A stretch of DNA of 64,000 bases from Altererythrobacter sp. CAU 1644. GTDB lineage: Bacteria > Pseudomonadota > Alphaproteobacteria > Sphingomonadales > Sphingomonadaceae. Made by a program: the position numbers and the translations under genes. The notes beneath the pieces were generated by a model. That model had not been told where the DNA came from, did no database searches, and was given only the letters and a program-made list of their open reading frames with translations. Shown here piece after piece: positions 43,157 to 53,931 of the stretch (the stretch's first letter is position 1; the number at the start of each line of letters is the position of its first letter). The DNA is taken from contig NZ_CP121106.1 in the NCBI RefSeq assembly GCF_029623755.1, positions 2,298,352-2,362,351 on the forward strand, read 5' to 3'.

Positions 43157-44641
43157 ATGTCTACATTCATGACGCGTCTGGCGCAGGATACCGCGGGTAA
43201 CACGCTTGCGATATTTGCAGCTGCCCTGATCCCGCTGACCATCATGATCGGGAGCGGTCTGGACATCAGCATTACCTATATGGCGCGGGCAAAGCTGCAG
43301 AACGCATGCGACTCAGCCGTGCTGGCCGGTCGCCAGGCGATGCAGGGGAACAATTGGAACAATTCGGCGGAGGGCGAGGCGCGCAAACTGTTCAACTTCA
43401 ACTTCCCCGCGGGAACCCACGGCGTCCAGGATGCCGTGTTCGAGCTCGACCAGGATGAAGACGATCCCTCGCAGATCGTGGGCCGGGCCAGGGGAACCGT
43501 GCCGACCTCGCTGATGAACATCTTCGGCTATGACGAGATGAAGATCTCCGCCGCCTGCGATGCCAAGCGTGATCTGGGCCACAACGATGTGATGGTGGTG
43601 CTCGACGTCACCGGCTCGATGAACGATGCCCCTTCGAACGGCTTGGGGACCAAGATCGAGCGGTTGCGCGAAGGCGCCATCGGACTCTACCGCGCGCTCG
43701 ATGACCAGGAAGGCGGCTCGATCACGCGTTTCGGCCTGATGCCCTATTCGCACACGGTCAACGTCGGGCGTTCGCTCGACAACCGCGATATCCTGGTCGA
43801 CCAGCAATATGTCGATCGCGAACGCGTCTGCAACTGGTGGGGCTGCAACTGGGTGACCGGCTCCAAGATCGTCCACATCAGTCAGTCGAGCTGGAATCGC
43901 GGCCGCGGCGGCGGCGGGCCCGGCAACCGGCAGTATTTCCGCGAGAGCGGCAGCGCCTGTATCGAGGAACGGCCCAGCATCGGCAATGACGATAATCCGT
44001 TCGAGATCGACGAAGTGGTGCGCCGCGCCGACATCGACGATCGCGCCACCAACGGCAATGACGAGTTGCGCCAGTTCGGTCGCTACGATCCGGGTGTGCA
44101 GGAAGGCCATTCGCAGGACGGCTGTCCTTCCGAGGCCACGCGCCTGCAGGAATATGACGACGAGTTCGACTTTCAGGCGGCAGTCAACGCGGCGACCGCG
44201 CGGGTCACCGGCGGCACCTATCACGACGTCGGCATGCTGTGGGGAACGCGGTTCCTCTCGCGCACCGGCTTCTTCGCCTCCGACAATCCCGAAGAGATCA
44301 ACGACATCCCGGTCAATCAGCACATCGTGTTCATGACCGACGGCATGCTCGACACCGGCGACCGGCTCTATTCGGCGCACGGGGTGGAGCGTTACCAGGG
44401 TCGCACGCAGGGCTTCGGTTCGCAGGATGCGCGCCACCTCTCGCGGTTCGACTCGACCTGCGACGTGGCCAAGTCGATGGGCATCACCATCTGGGTGATC
44501 GCGCTCGATGTCGAGGATACCGGCGATGTCGAACCCTGCGCTACCAGCGAGGCGCATTTCTACACCAGCGACGGTTCGGACCTCGAGGAGATCTTCGAGG
44601 CGATCGGGCAGGGCATCGGCAACTTGAGGCTGACGCGGTGA
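43157..44641 (+). CDS. TadG-like protein with von Willebrand factor A domain
   Basis: A 494-residue protein. The TadG anchor reads LAQDTAGNTLAIFAAALIPL, followed by LDISITYMARAKLQNACDSA and VLAGRQAM. A VWA domain begins at about residue 150 with the MIDAS motif VMVVLDVTGSMND. It continues through the strand HIVFMTDGMLDTGD and ends with DLEEIFEAIGQGIGNLRLTR. A variable Trp/Cys- and Gly-rich insert (RVCNWWGCNWVTG, WNRGRGGGGPG) lies between. VWA-bearing TadG proteins mediate metal-dependent surface contacts. It is first in a TadG-TadE-TadE operon with ATGA/GTGA overlaps. Confidence 0.87.
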   Translation: MSTFMTRLAQDTAGNTLAIFAAALIPLTIMIGSGLDISITYMARAKLQNACDSAVLAGRQAMQGNNWNNSAEGEARKLFNFNFPAGTHGVQDAVFELDQDEDDPSQIVGRARGTVPTSLMNIFGYDEMKISAACDAKRDLGHNDVMVVLDVTGSMNDAPSNGLGTKIERLREGAIGLYRALDDQEGGSITRFGLMPYSHTVNVGRSLDNRDILVDQQYVDRERVCNWWGCNWVTGSKIVHISQSSWNRGRGGGGPGNRQYFRESGSACIEERPSIGNDDNPFEIDEVVRRADIDDRATNGNDELRQFGRYDPGVQEGHSQDGCPSEATRLQEYDDEFDFQAAVNAATARVTGGTYHDVGMLWGTRFLSRTGFFASDNPEEINDIPVNQHIVFMTDGMLDTGDRLYSAHGVERYQGRTQGFGSQDARHLSRFDSTCDVAKSMGITIWVIALDVEDTGDVEPCATSEAHFYTSDGSDLEEIFEAIGQGIGNLRLTR

Positions 44642-45270
44642 GGCGGCTGGTCCCTTTCCTCGCCCGGCTGCGGCGCGACGAGGGCGGCGCGACGGTGGTC
44701 GAGTTCGCATTGGTCGCGCTGCCGATGATCCTGCTGCTCGTGGGCGGGCTCGACCTCGGCTACCAGAGCTATGCCCGCTCGGTCATGCAGGGCGCGCTCA
44801 ACGATGCGGCGCGCAAGGCCTCGGTCCAGAACCCCGAGTTCGATTCCGAGGGTGACACGATCGAGGAGCAGGTCGAGAACGAGATCCGCGACCTCGTCGG
44901 TACGGTTGCGCTCGATGCCGAGATCAAGGTCACGCAGAAAAGCTTCTTCGAGTTCTCCGACATCGGTAATCCCGAAAAGCTGATGACCGACGTCAACCGC
45001 AACGGCCAGTTCGACGAGGAGGACGGCGATTGCTGGGAAGACGCCAACGACAATGGCGAGTACGACACCGACGCCGGAACCGAGGGGCGCGGCGGCTCCA
45101 ACGACGTGGTGTTCTACAGTGCCGAGATCGCCATGCCGCGGCTGCTCCCGCTCGACAGCCTGATTGACGTCCCCTCGACCATCGAGATGACGCTCGAATC
45201 CGCGGTCCGCAACCAGCCGTATGGCAACCAGCCGACCCCGCCGGTCATCTGTGCGGTGCCGACGACATGA
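44638..45270 (+). CDS. TadE-like pseudopilin
   Basis: A 210-residue pseudopilin-like protein. The head LRRDEGGATVVEFALVALPM shows the Gly-x4-Glu processing site with the TadE helix behind it. The extracytoplasmic part has an Asp-rich loop (DVNRNGQFDEEDGDCWEDAN, then DNGEYDTDAG) that looks like a calcium-binding EF-hand-type pair. A GTG start overlaps the TadG stop by four bases, and its stop overlaps the next gene by four. Starting further upstream would re-read the TadG gene in another frame, so it is rejected. Confidence 0.83.
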   Translation: MRRLVPFLARLRRDEGGATVVEFALVALPMILLLVGGLDLGYQSYARSVMQGALNDAARKASVQNPEFDSEGDTIEEQVENEIRDLVGTVALDAEIKVTQKSFFEFSDIGNPEKLMTDVNRNGQFDEEDGDCWEDANDNGEYDTDAGTEGRGGSNDVVFYSAEIAMPRLLPLDSLIDVPSTIEMTLESAVRNQPYGNQPTPPVICAVPTT

Positions 45271-45911
45271 GCCTGCATCCCCGCCAGCTGCGCGACACGC
45301 TGCGCCGCCTCGTCCGCGACGACAGCGGGCTTGCCTTCATCGAATTCGCCTTCATCGCGCCGATCTTCCTGGTGCTGGTGCTGGCGGGGTTGGAGATTTC
45401 CAACCTCGCCATTGCACACCTGCGCGTCAGCCAGATCGCGATGACCGTGGCCGACAACGCCGGGCGCGTCGACGCCGGGATCGACGAGGCCAATATCCAC
45501 GAGGTCTTCGCCGGAGCCCAGATCGTCGGCAAGTCGCTCGATTTCGAGGACCACGGCCGCGTGGTCCTGTCCTCGCTGGAACAGAACGGCCGCACCGGTG
45601 GCAATCGCGGGCAGATGATCCGCTGGCAGCGCTGCTGGGGCGCGCTTGAGGTCGACCCGGCCTATGGCGTCGAGGGCGACGGGGAGGACGACGATTCGCT
45701 CGAGGACGGGCTCGGCGCAGATGGCAACAAGGTCACCGCCAGCGCCAATGTGGCGATGATGTTCGTCGAGGCGACCTACGAATACCAGCCGCTGGTCGCG
45801 ACCGACTTTTTCGAGCCGCAGACGATCCGTTACGAAAGTGCCTTCAACGTGCGCGCGCGGCAGAACAATGTGCTCAGCAACACCCAGGGTCTCGCCGAGA
45901 TGGAGTGCTAA
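45267..45911 (+). CDS. TadE-like pseudopilin
   Basis: A 214-residue pseudopilin-like protein with LVRDDSGLAFIEFAFIAPIF, a processing site (Gly-x4-Glu) and hydrophobic helix, followed by an extracytoplasmic domain with an acidic stretch (VEGDGEDDDSLEDG). The start overlaps the preceding TadE stop. It closes the third TadG-TadE-TadE set in this window. No ATPase, secretin or pilin accompanies this set, so it probably depends on the main Tad machine. Confidence 0.83.
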   Translation: MSLHPRQLRDTLRRLVRDDSGLAFIEFAFIAPIFLVLVLAGLEISNLAIAHLRVSQIAMTVADNAGRVDAGIDEANIHEVFAGAQIVGKSLDFEDHGRVVLSSLEQNGRTGGNRGQMIRWQRCWGALEVDPAYGVEGDGEDDDSLEDGLGADGNKVTASANVAMMFVEATYEYQPLVATDFFEPQTIRYESAFNVRARQNNVLSNTQGLAEMEC

Positions 45912-46331
45912 TCCTACTCGATGGAACACATGGAACACGGTCCAGGGCCTAAACCGTGATTGTGTGAACGTAGGGTGCAAGAGAATGACCTTGCGCGTGC
46001 AAACTGTGACCCTTGCCGGACAAAGCGTGACCAAAGGGGCGGCGAAGTGTGACGGGTCGTCGGTCTCTTCTGACGGCAAGCTTGGTAATGAATTCGCGCC
46101 GTTGCTCCGTAGTGATCGAGTTCCGGCGCGGCTGCTTGTGCGGGACGGGGTCGAACTGGAGCAACGGGTCGTGGGCAAGAGATTCAAGCAAAGACTCGCG
46201 CTTGTTCGCTGGAGGAGGGCAGCCGGGCATGTCGCGCCCAAATTGCAGAATTCAGGCGAGTAGGAAAACCGATCGACCAATCCGGTCAGCTGGTCTGTAC
46301 CTTGTTCACCCCGCGAAGCGATCTGCCATGC
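45912..46331. other. Intergenic stretch, one weak open reading frame
   Basis: About 420 bases between the TadE operon and the convergent regulator gene. An open frame at 45985-46263 (92 codons, beginning MTLRVQTVTLAGQSVTKG) is possible but lacks a ribosome site, and its Arg-rich second half looks like a decayed or chance frame. The segment repeats GTGACC-like words (GTGACCCTTG, GTGACCAAAG, GTGACGGG). Two ATGGAACAC words lie just after the TadE stop. No function is assigned. Confidence 0.35.
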
Positions 46332-47969
46332 TTACGCGTTTGCGCCGCGCTCAAGCAGCACTTCGATGATTGCGTCGAGTCCCCGGTCGCTCCAGACGAA
46401 AGGGCGGAGAGCATTCCTGATACTCTCCTCGTTTGACGCGGCAAACGCTGGGTCTTCAATCGCCTCGCTAAGCAACGCATTGGTCGCTTCGATCTGAGTG
46501 CTTGCGTCGTTCTTGCTCGCCCTGCTCGCAACGACCTGGGCGGTAGGAAGGTCATCAGCAGCTATCGCGGCAACCATGAGGTAGAGTTGGAGGAGCGCGT
46601 CGGGAGACGGGTTGCGTTCCACCATTGGGCGCAGCCTCGCTTGCAACTCGCGTACTTCCGATGGTGCCAGGCATGACGAAGCATCCGCCTCGAGCGCAGC
46701 GACAAGCGTGGGGTAGGAGCTGCCCCGTTCTACCGCCCGCCGGATGAAGCCGATCGCCGCGTCGCAATTGTCATTGGCGAGTTCGAGCTTCGCCGCCACG
46801 AAGTTGGCGAAAGGGTTGTATTCATCAATCTTTATGGCCTGCCGCAAGTACGACCATCCCTCTCCCTCTCGCTCCAGGCTTTGGCCCGAGGCTGCCTTTG
46901 CTTGGTAAAAACCGTAGGATTTCCGGGCCAGCCAGAACGAGCGATAGTCGCTATCGGGAAATTTCTTGAGACATTCCTCGACCAGTCGGGCCGCCGTGGC
47001 GCCGTCTGTCCGCATATTTTCCACACGGACGAAGCATTGATATCCATTCGCTGGCCGTGAGCCGATCTTCTTCAGCTGATCGAGCGCAATCACGCCATTG
47101 GGAGAAGTCAGGTAGATCAGGGCCGCCTCAAGATCGTCGCGCGCGTTTTCCAGATCGGAGAAGTCGACCGCAATCCGGTCGGCGAACAGAACTTCAGAAT
47201 TTGCGTTCATCATCGATAGATGGATTTCGGGTTCGCGACTATCACCGACCCCCATGTCGATTGTGACGACATAGTCGGCGGGATCGTCGACAAAGCGATC
47301 CTGATAGGGCTTGGAGACAAAGGAATTGGAGAGCTGGATACGCGCAATCCGCTCCAGCTCGTGCCCAATAGTGCTTCCTCCTGAGGTCGCCCATCCCGGA
47401 GCCTCGATCACCTTAAGTTCAACCGCCGGTGGACCGGACGGCCCCTGGCCCATTCCTGTAAGGTCCTTCAAGGCGAAGTAGCCGACGATGAACGAAGCAA
47501 CCACGACGGCAATCGACAGAAGGATTGGAATGGTCGAAGTGATGCTGCGTGCAGGCGGATCTGCGTCACTGGCAATCGGCCTTTGGCCCGATGGCGTACG
47601 GCTTTCGGACTGATCTTGCTTCGCGCGGATTAACGTGAGGCGATAGCTTCCCTCCTCGATCGACACCTTCAACCGATTTGTGGGCAGGTTTCGGGCATAA
47701 TAGCTTTCGAGATTCTTGCGCAGGCGTGAGACCTGCACGCGCGGATAGCTATCTATCGCCGGATCGAAGTTCTCGGGCCTTCCAAGCGCATCCACCGCAA
47801 TCTCATGCTGGGTCGGCGCTCGGTTGCCTCCAATTGTGCGGGCCAGCAGGAACTGAAGGAGGCGGCATTGCGTAGGCGACCGCTTGAAAAGAGGATCGGC
47901 GAGAATCTTTGAGACTTCGATCCGGAGCTGATGCTCAAATATAATGTCCGGACCTTCTATTGCCGACAT
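46332..47969 (-). CDS. Membrane-spanning winged-helix regulator with TPR-like periplasmic half
   Basis: A 545-residue ToxR/CadC-style protein. Residues 1-110 are a cytoplasmic winged-helix-like domain (RSPTQCRLLQFLLARTIGGN, then VQVSRLRKNLESYYAR). A single transmembrane helix follows at about 148-168 (IPILLSIAVVVASFIVGYFA). The extracytoplasmic part has TPR-like helices at about 310-500 (YLRQAIKIDEYNPFANFVAA). Transcription control from the membrane is inferred from this layout. It is divergent from a small secreted protein, with a perfect palindrome between them. No signal is known. Confidence 0.72.
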   Translation of the reverse strand: MSAIEGPDIIFEHQLRIEVSKILADPLFKRSPTQCRLLQFLLARTIGGNRAPTQHEIAVDALGRPENFDPAIDSYPRVQVSRLRKNLESYYARNLPTNRLKVSIEEGSYRLTLIRAKQDQSESRTPSGQRPIASDADPPARSITSTIPILLSIAVVVASFIVGYFALKDLTGMGQGPSGPPAVELKVIEAPGWATSGGSTIGHELERIARIQLSNSFVSKPYQDRFVDDPADYVVTIDMGVGDSREPEIHLSMMNANSEVLFADRIAVDFSDLENARDDLEAALIYLTSPNGVIALDQLKKIGSRPANGYQCFVRVENMRTDGATAARLVEECLKKFPDSDYRSFWLARKSYGFYQAKAASGQSLEREGEGWSYLRQAIKIDEYNPFANFVAAKLELANDNCDAAIGFIRRAVERGSSYPTLVAALEADASSCLAPSEVRELQARLRPMVERNPSPDALLQLYLMVAAIAADDLPTAQVVASRASKNDASTQIEATNALLSEAIEDPAFAASNEESIRNALRPFVWSDRGLDAIIEVLLERGANA

Positions 47970-48072
47970 AGGCCCACCCCAATGAATGTAACGTATTAAA
48001 GCGAATTTACATTTTCAGGATTATTCCAACCGGACGGCTCCGCAAGCTGAAGCTTTCCTGTAGGTTGGTAAC

Positions 48073-48086
48073 TTGTAACGTTACAA
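48073..48086. promoter_or_regulatory. Perfect 14-base palindrome between divergent genes
   Basis: TTGTAACGTTACAA is a perfect inverted repeat 50 bases before the small secreted protein gene. A related word, TGTAACGTATTA, lies at 47987, just before the divergent regulator gene. A dimeric regulator, most simply the adjacent winged-helix protein, probably binds here and controls both genes. This is inference from position. Confidence 0.55.
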
Positions 48087-48135
48087 TCACCGTAAATAAC
48101 TCACGTTTTGAGCGGGTTGGACGCAAACTCGCAGA

Positions 48136-48411
48136 ATGAGAACTCACCAGTTTTCTTGCGTTTTTCTTGCCTTCGCGCTTTTCCTTCCACAAGCGGCGGC
48201 AGCAAGCGAACGCAGCGACGGGGCCCAGCCGCAGACGGTTCTGGTCACGTCCAAGGTTCGTGTCCTCCCAGGCGTGCAGGTCAAGTGGTCTAAGACCAAG
48301 CCTGGGGGGCTCGAACTGGCAGCAGATGGAACGATCGACGCAATTGCCTACGAAATCCGGGAATCCCGTCGACCTGACGGCCAAACAACCATCATGGCCG
48401 AATTCCGCTGA
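48136..48411 (+). CDS. Small secreted protein of unknown function
   Basis: A 91-residue protein with a clear Sec signal peptide (FSCVFLAFALFLPQAAAASE) and a mature part of about 65 residues (QTVLVTSKVRVLPGVQVKWS, ending TIMAEFR). No cysteines remain after cleavage and no domain is recognised. It starts 166 bases from the divergent membrane-bound regulator. This pairing suggests a regulator-target or signal-sensor couple. There is no strong ribosome site. Confidence 0.6.
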   Translation: MRTHQFSCVFLAFALFLPQAAAASERSDGAQPQTVLVTSKVRVLPGVQVKWSKTKPGGLELAADGTIDAIAYEIRESRRPDGQTTIMAEFR

Positions 48412-48840
48412 AACAGTAGGTACGCCGCTCGGCATTCCATCCAGCAACCGTTTTGCTGATCTGCGAGGTGGGTCAGGATCAAGTCTCCGCCGCCCTTGAC
48501 CTTTCCAACATTCCGACATAGATGCGCGCCCAACCGAGGCAGGTGATTCCACTCGTGGCGCCATCGTCCTCAGGTCAATAGAGCTGAACATTGCCGGTCA
48601 GTCCCGGGGGCCAGTCGCGTTGCGGCATGGCTCTTTTCTATTGGGGCGGTTCCTACGGGAAACGCTTTCGGGGCAGCCGTCAAAGTAACCCGGTGGCCGT
48701 GCTGGCCGTGGGTGGAGTGCTTCAGGCTCGTGCGACAATGCCCCATGCGGTGCCACGGCAACGCTTGCGGGACGCGCGAACCCACACATTTCACTCGGCA
48801 TCCAGCATCGTGTCACCAGATCATACGGTGAAGAGTACTT
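48412..48840 (+). promoter_or_regulatory. Leader and promoter region of the str operon
   Basis: About 430 bases with no convincing gene. It must contain the promoter of rpsL and its leader. A GTGGCCGTGCTGGCCGTGGG direct repeat (GGCCGTG twice) lies at about 48691-48712. No confident -35/-10 pair could be assigned by eye, and open frames crossing this stretch have poor codon use. Confidence 0.45.
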
Positions 48841-49212
48841 ATGCCGACTATCAACCAGCTGGTCCGCAAGGGCCGCACCCCGCAGAAGACCAAGTCCAAG
48901 GTCCCTGCGATGGAGCAGAACCCGCAGAAGCGCGGCGTTTGCACCCGCGTCTATACCACGACGCCGAAGAAGCCGAACTCCGCTCTGCGCAAGGTCGCCA
49001 AGGTGCGCCTGACCAACCAGCGCGAAGTCATCTCCTACATCCCGGGCGAAGGCCACAACCTGCAGGAACACAGCGTCGTGCTGATCCGCGGCGGCCGTGT
49101 GCGCGACCTTCCGGGCGTGCGCTACCACGTGCTGCGCGGCGTGCTCGACACGCAGGGTGTTAAGGACCGCAAGCAGAGCCGTTCGAAGTACGGCGCCAAG
49201 CGGCCGAAGTAA
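48841..49212 (+). CDS. rpsL: 30S ribosomal protein S12
   Basis: A 123-residue decoding-centre protein, complete and collinear with bacterial S12. [20 protein letters not shown] contains Lys43 and [17 protein letters not shown] follows. At the position equivalent to Lys88 of E. coli S12 (counting Met1) it has Arg88 (codon CGC), while Lys43 is kept. Arg at this site is a classical streptomycin-resistance substitution. First gene of the str operon; rpsG follows after 138 bases. Confidence 0.98.
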   Translation: MPTINQLVRKGRTPQKTKSKVPAMEQNPQKRGVCTRVYTTTPKKPNSALRKVAKVRLTNQREVISYIPGEGHNLQEHSVVLIRGGRVRDLPGVRYHVLRGVLDTQGVKDRKQSRSKYGAKRPK

Positions 49213-49262
49213 TCAGGTCGGGTGCGGCACCAGCCCGCTCCGCGTCCTCTCACCTGGCCAAC

Positions 49263-49295
49263 CACCCGATACGGGACCGGTTGGATCATCGGGTG
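49263..49295 (+). promoter_or_regulatory. Hairpin in the rpsL-rpsG spacer, candidate S7 control site
   Basis: CACCCGAT and ATCGGGTG form an 8-base-pair stem with a 17-base loop. Partial pairing extends further outward (CCAAC with ACTGG). In E. coli the rpsL-rpsG spacer binds S7, which represses its own translation. The same location suggests an analogous site, but sequence similarity to the enteric element was not tested. Confidence 0.45.
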
Positions 49296-49350
49296 ACTGG
49301 GCGGGGGAGATGGGCCGGAACCGATCCGAACTCCAAAGGAGTTATAGAAG

Positions 49351-49821
49351 ATGTCACGTCGTCGTCGTCCCGAGAAGCGGGTCATCCTGCCCGATCCCAA
49401 GTTTGGTGATCAGGTCCTGTCGAAGTTCATGAACAACCTCATGCTCGACGGAAAGAAATCCACTGCCGAGCGTATCGTCTATGGCGCGCTCGACACCGTC
49501 GAAGCCAAGGCCAAGGCGAACCCGGTCGAGCTGTTCCATGCAGCGCTCGACAATGTGAAGCCGCAGGTCGAGGTGCGTTCGCGCCGCGTCGGTGGTGCCA
49601 CCTACCAGGTGCCGGTCGAGGTTCGCCCCGAGCGCGCCCAGGCACTCGCCATCCGCTGGCTGATCAGCGCCGCTCGCGGTCGCCCCGAAACCACCATGTC
49701 CGCCCGTCTCTCGGGCGAGCTGATGGATGCGGCGAACAACCGCGGCAACGCCGTCAAGAAGCGCGAGGATACGCACCGCATGGCTGACGCCAACCGCGCC
49801 TTCTCGCACTACCGCTGGTAA
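49351..49821 (+). CDS. rpsG: 30S ribosomal protein S7
   Basis: A 156-residue protein that nucleates assembly of the 30S head on the 3' domain of 16S rRNA. The start [20 protein letters not shown] and the core [20 protein letters not shown] are diagnostic, as is [13 protein letters not shown] at the end. AAGGAG lies ten bases before the ATG. It is a likely autoregulator of this operon. fusA follows after 54 bases. Confidence 0.98.
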   Translation: MSRRRRPEKRVILPDPKFGDQVLSKFMNNLMLDGKKSTAERIVYGALDTVEAKAKANPVELFHAALDNVKPQVEVRSRRVGGATYQVPVEVRPERAQALAIRWLISAARGRPETTMSARLSGELMDAANNRGNAVKKREDTHRMADANRAFSHYRW

Positions 49822-49875
49822 CCCTGGCGCTGGCAATTTTTTCGAGGGGGGAAGGCCCTCTCATGGAGACTTAAC

Positions 49876-52008
<2,133 letters not shown>

Positions 52009-52098
52009 GCAGGCGACAGGGTCTAGGGGCGGCGCCTGATTCAGCGGGTGCCGTCCTTCCCGCAAGGATTCAATTTCAACTCAGAGGTTATTTGAGAA

Positions 52099-53289
52099 AT
52101 GGCTAAGGAAAAATTTGAGCGGAACAAGCCGCACTGCAACATCGGCACCATCGGTCACGTCGACCACGGCAAGACCACGCTGACGGCGGCAATCACGAAG
52201 GTAATGGCTGAAACCCACGGCGGTTCGGCTGTCGACTTCGCCAACATCGACAAGGCTCCCGAAGAGCGCGAGCGCGGCATCACCATCTCGACTGCACACG
52301 TCGAGTATGAAACCTCTGCGCGTCACTATGCGCACGTCGACTGCCCGGGTCACGCCGACTACGTGAAGAACATGATCACCGGTGCGGCGCAGATGGACGG
52401 CGCTATCCTGGTTGTGAACGCTGCTGACGGCCCCATGCCGCAGACCCGCGAGCACATCCTGCTTGCCCGTCAGGTCGGCGTTCCGGCTCTGGTCGTGTAC
52501 ATGAACAAGGTCGACCAGGTCGATGACGAGGAAATCCTCGAGCTCGTCGAACTGGAAGTTCGCGAACTGCTTTCGAGCTACGACTTCGACGGCGACAACA
52601 TTCCGATCGTCAAGGGTTCGGCTCTGGCCGCTCTCGAAGGTCGCGACGACGAAATCGGCAAGAACTCGATCATCGAGCTGATGAACGCTGTCGACGAGCA
52701 CATCCCGCAGCCGGAACGTCCGGTCGACCAGGCATTCCTGATGCCGATCGAAGACGTGTTCTCGATCTCGGGCCGTGGTACGGTTGTTACCGGCCGCGTC
52801 GAAACCGGCGTTGTGAACGTCGGCGACGAAGTCGAAATCGTTGGTATCCGCGACACGCAGAAGACCACCGTCACCGGCGTCGAAATGTTCCGCAAGCTGC
52901 TTGATCGCGGTGAAGCCGGCGACAACATCGGTGCGCTCATCCGCGGCATCGGCCGTGAAGACGTCGAGCGTGGTCAGGTGCTTGCGAAGCCCGGTTCGGT
53001 CAACCCGCACACCGAGTTCAGCGCCGAAGTCTACGTTCTGTCGAAGGACGAAGGTGGCCGTCACACGCCGTTCTTCGCCAACTACCGTCCGCAGTTCTAC
53101 TTCCGCACCACCGACGTCACCGGCGAAGTGATCCTTCCCGAAGGCACGGAAATGGTGATGCCGGGCGACAACGTGACCATCTCGGTCAAGCTGATCGCTC
53201 CGATCGCCATGGACGAAGGTCTGCGCTTCGCTATCCGCGAAGGCGGCCGCACCGTCGGTTCGGGCGTCGTTTCGAAGATCACCAAGTAA
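52099..53289 (+). CDS. tuf: Elongation factor Tu
   Basis: A 396-residue aminoacyl-tRNA carrier GTPase. G1 [11 protein letters not shown], switch I region [17 protein letters not shown]3 DCPGHADY and G4 MNKVD are complete. Domains 2 and 3 run to [10 protein letters not shown] at the end. It is the last gene of the str operon, followed by a strong hairpin. Sphingomonads may hold one or more tuf copies; only this one is in the window. Confidence 0.98.
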   Translation: MAKEKFERNKPHCNIGTIGHVDHGKTTLTAAITKVMAETHGGSAVDFANIDKAPEERERGITISTAHVEYETSARHYAHVDCPGHADYVKNMITGAAQMDGAILVVNAADGPMPQTREHILLARQVGVPALVVYMNKVDQVDDEEILELVELEVRELLSSYDFDGDNIPIVKGSALAALEGRDDEIGKNSIIELMNAVDEHIPQPERPVDQAFLMPIEDVFSISGRGTVVTGRVETGVVNVGDEVEIVGIRDTQKTTVTGVEMFRKLLDRGEAGDNIGALIRGIGREDVERGQVLAKPGSVNPHTEFSAEVYVLSKDEGGRHTPFFANYRPQFYFRTTDVTGEVILPEGTEMVMPGDNVTISVKLIAPIAMDEGLRFAIREGGRTVGSGVVSKITK

Positions 53290-53318
53290 TCTTCGTCTCA
53301 GACTGCTGAAAGTTAGGG

Positions 53319-53346
53319 GCCCGCTCCCTTGCAAAAGGGGGCGGGC
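53319..53346 (+). terminator. Terminator-like hairpin after tuf
   Basis: A 12-base-pair stem (GCCCGCTCCCTT with AAGGGGGCGGGC, one T-G wobble) closes a 4-base loop, GCAA. It starts 30 bases after the tuf stop and is followed by TCTCGCTTT, only weakly T-rich. It probably ends most str transcription before the S10 operon. Confidence 0.75.
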
Positions 53347-53619
53347 TCTCGCTTTCACGGCCGACTTTCGAGGGTGCGTGATCGGCCAATCGGCACGGTC
53401 TGTCGCACCCAAATCCGCCATCCGGAAAAATGGCGGAAATCGGGGGTTGCCAGACACGGGTGTCACCCGTATATGCGCGCCCACAGACGGGGATTCGTCC
53501 CCTTCGATAAGGAATTTTTTGGAAGGTCGCCCGATCCGGGAAACCGGGCCAATTAGGGCAGGCCTTTCTTTTTTGTGGATCGGAAACGGTCCATTGGCTC
53601 TTTCGCATCGGTGTAGGTA
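53347..53619 (+). promoter_or_regulatory. Promoter and structured leader of the S10 operon
   Basis: Three small hairpins lie before rpsJ: ACGGGTG/CACCCGT (53456-53470), GGGGA-TTCG-TCCCC with a tetraloop (53489-53502) and CCGG-GAAA-CCGG with a GNRA-type loop (53536-53547). A TTTCTTTTTT tract follows at about 53565-53574. Hairpins plus a T-tract in a ribosomal-protein leader suggest an attenuator, as in the L4-controlled enteric S10 leader. Exact promoter boxes are not assigned. Confidence 0.45.
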
Positions 53620-53931
53620 ATGGAAGCTCAGAATATCCGCATTCGCCTCAAGGCGTTCGACCATCGCGTTCTCGACCAGGCAACTGGCGAAATCGCAGAC
53701 ACCGCGCGTCGCACGGGCGCTCTTATTCGTGGCCCCATTCCCATGCCGACGCGCATCGAGAAGTTCACCGTGAACCGCGGCCCGCATATCGACAAGAAGT
53801 CGCGCGAGCAGTTCGAGGTGCGCACCTACAAGCGGCTGCTCGACATCGTGCAGCCCAACGCCCAGACCGTCGACGCGCTGATGAAGCTCGACCTTGCTGC
53901 TGGCGTGAACGTCGAGATCAAGCTGGCCTAA
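53620..53931 (+). CDS. rpsJ: 30S ribosomal protein S10
   Basis: A 103-residue 30S head protein, also the NusE transcription antitermination factor. [20 protein letters not shown], then [20 protein letters not shown] and the C-terminal [19 protein letters not shown] are standard. First gene of the S10 operon; the spacer before rplC is unusually long. Confidence 0.98.
   Translation: MEAQNIRIRLKAFDHRVLDQATGEIADTARRTGALIRGPIPMPTRIEKFTVNRGPHIDKKSREQFEVRTYKRLLDIVQPNAQTVDALMKLDLAAGVNVEIKLA

Noticed and set aside
48007..48591. Minus-strand open frame across the small secreted protein gene
   Set aside because: It has no recognisable protein features, while the plus-strand frame shows a textbook signal peptide.
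53515..53520. T6 run in the rpsJ leader as a terminator
   Set aside because: It lies 12 bases beyond the nearest hairpin, too far for a standard intrinsic terminator.
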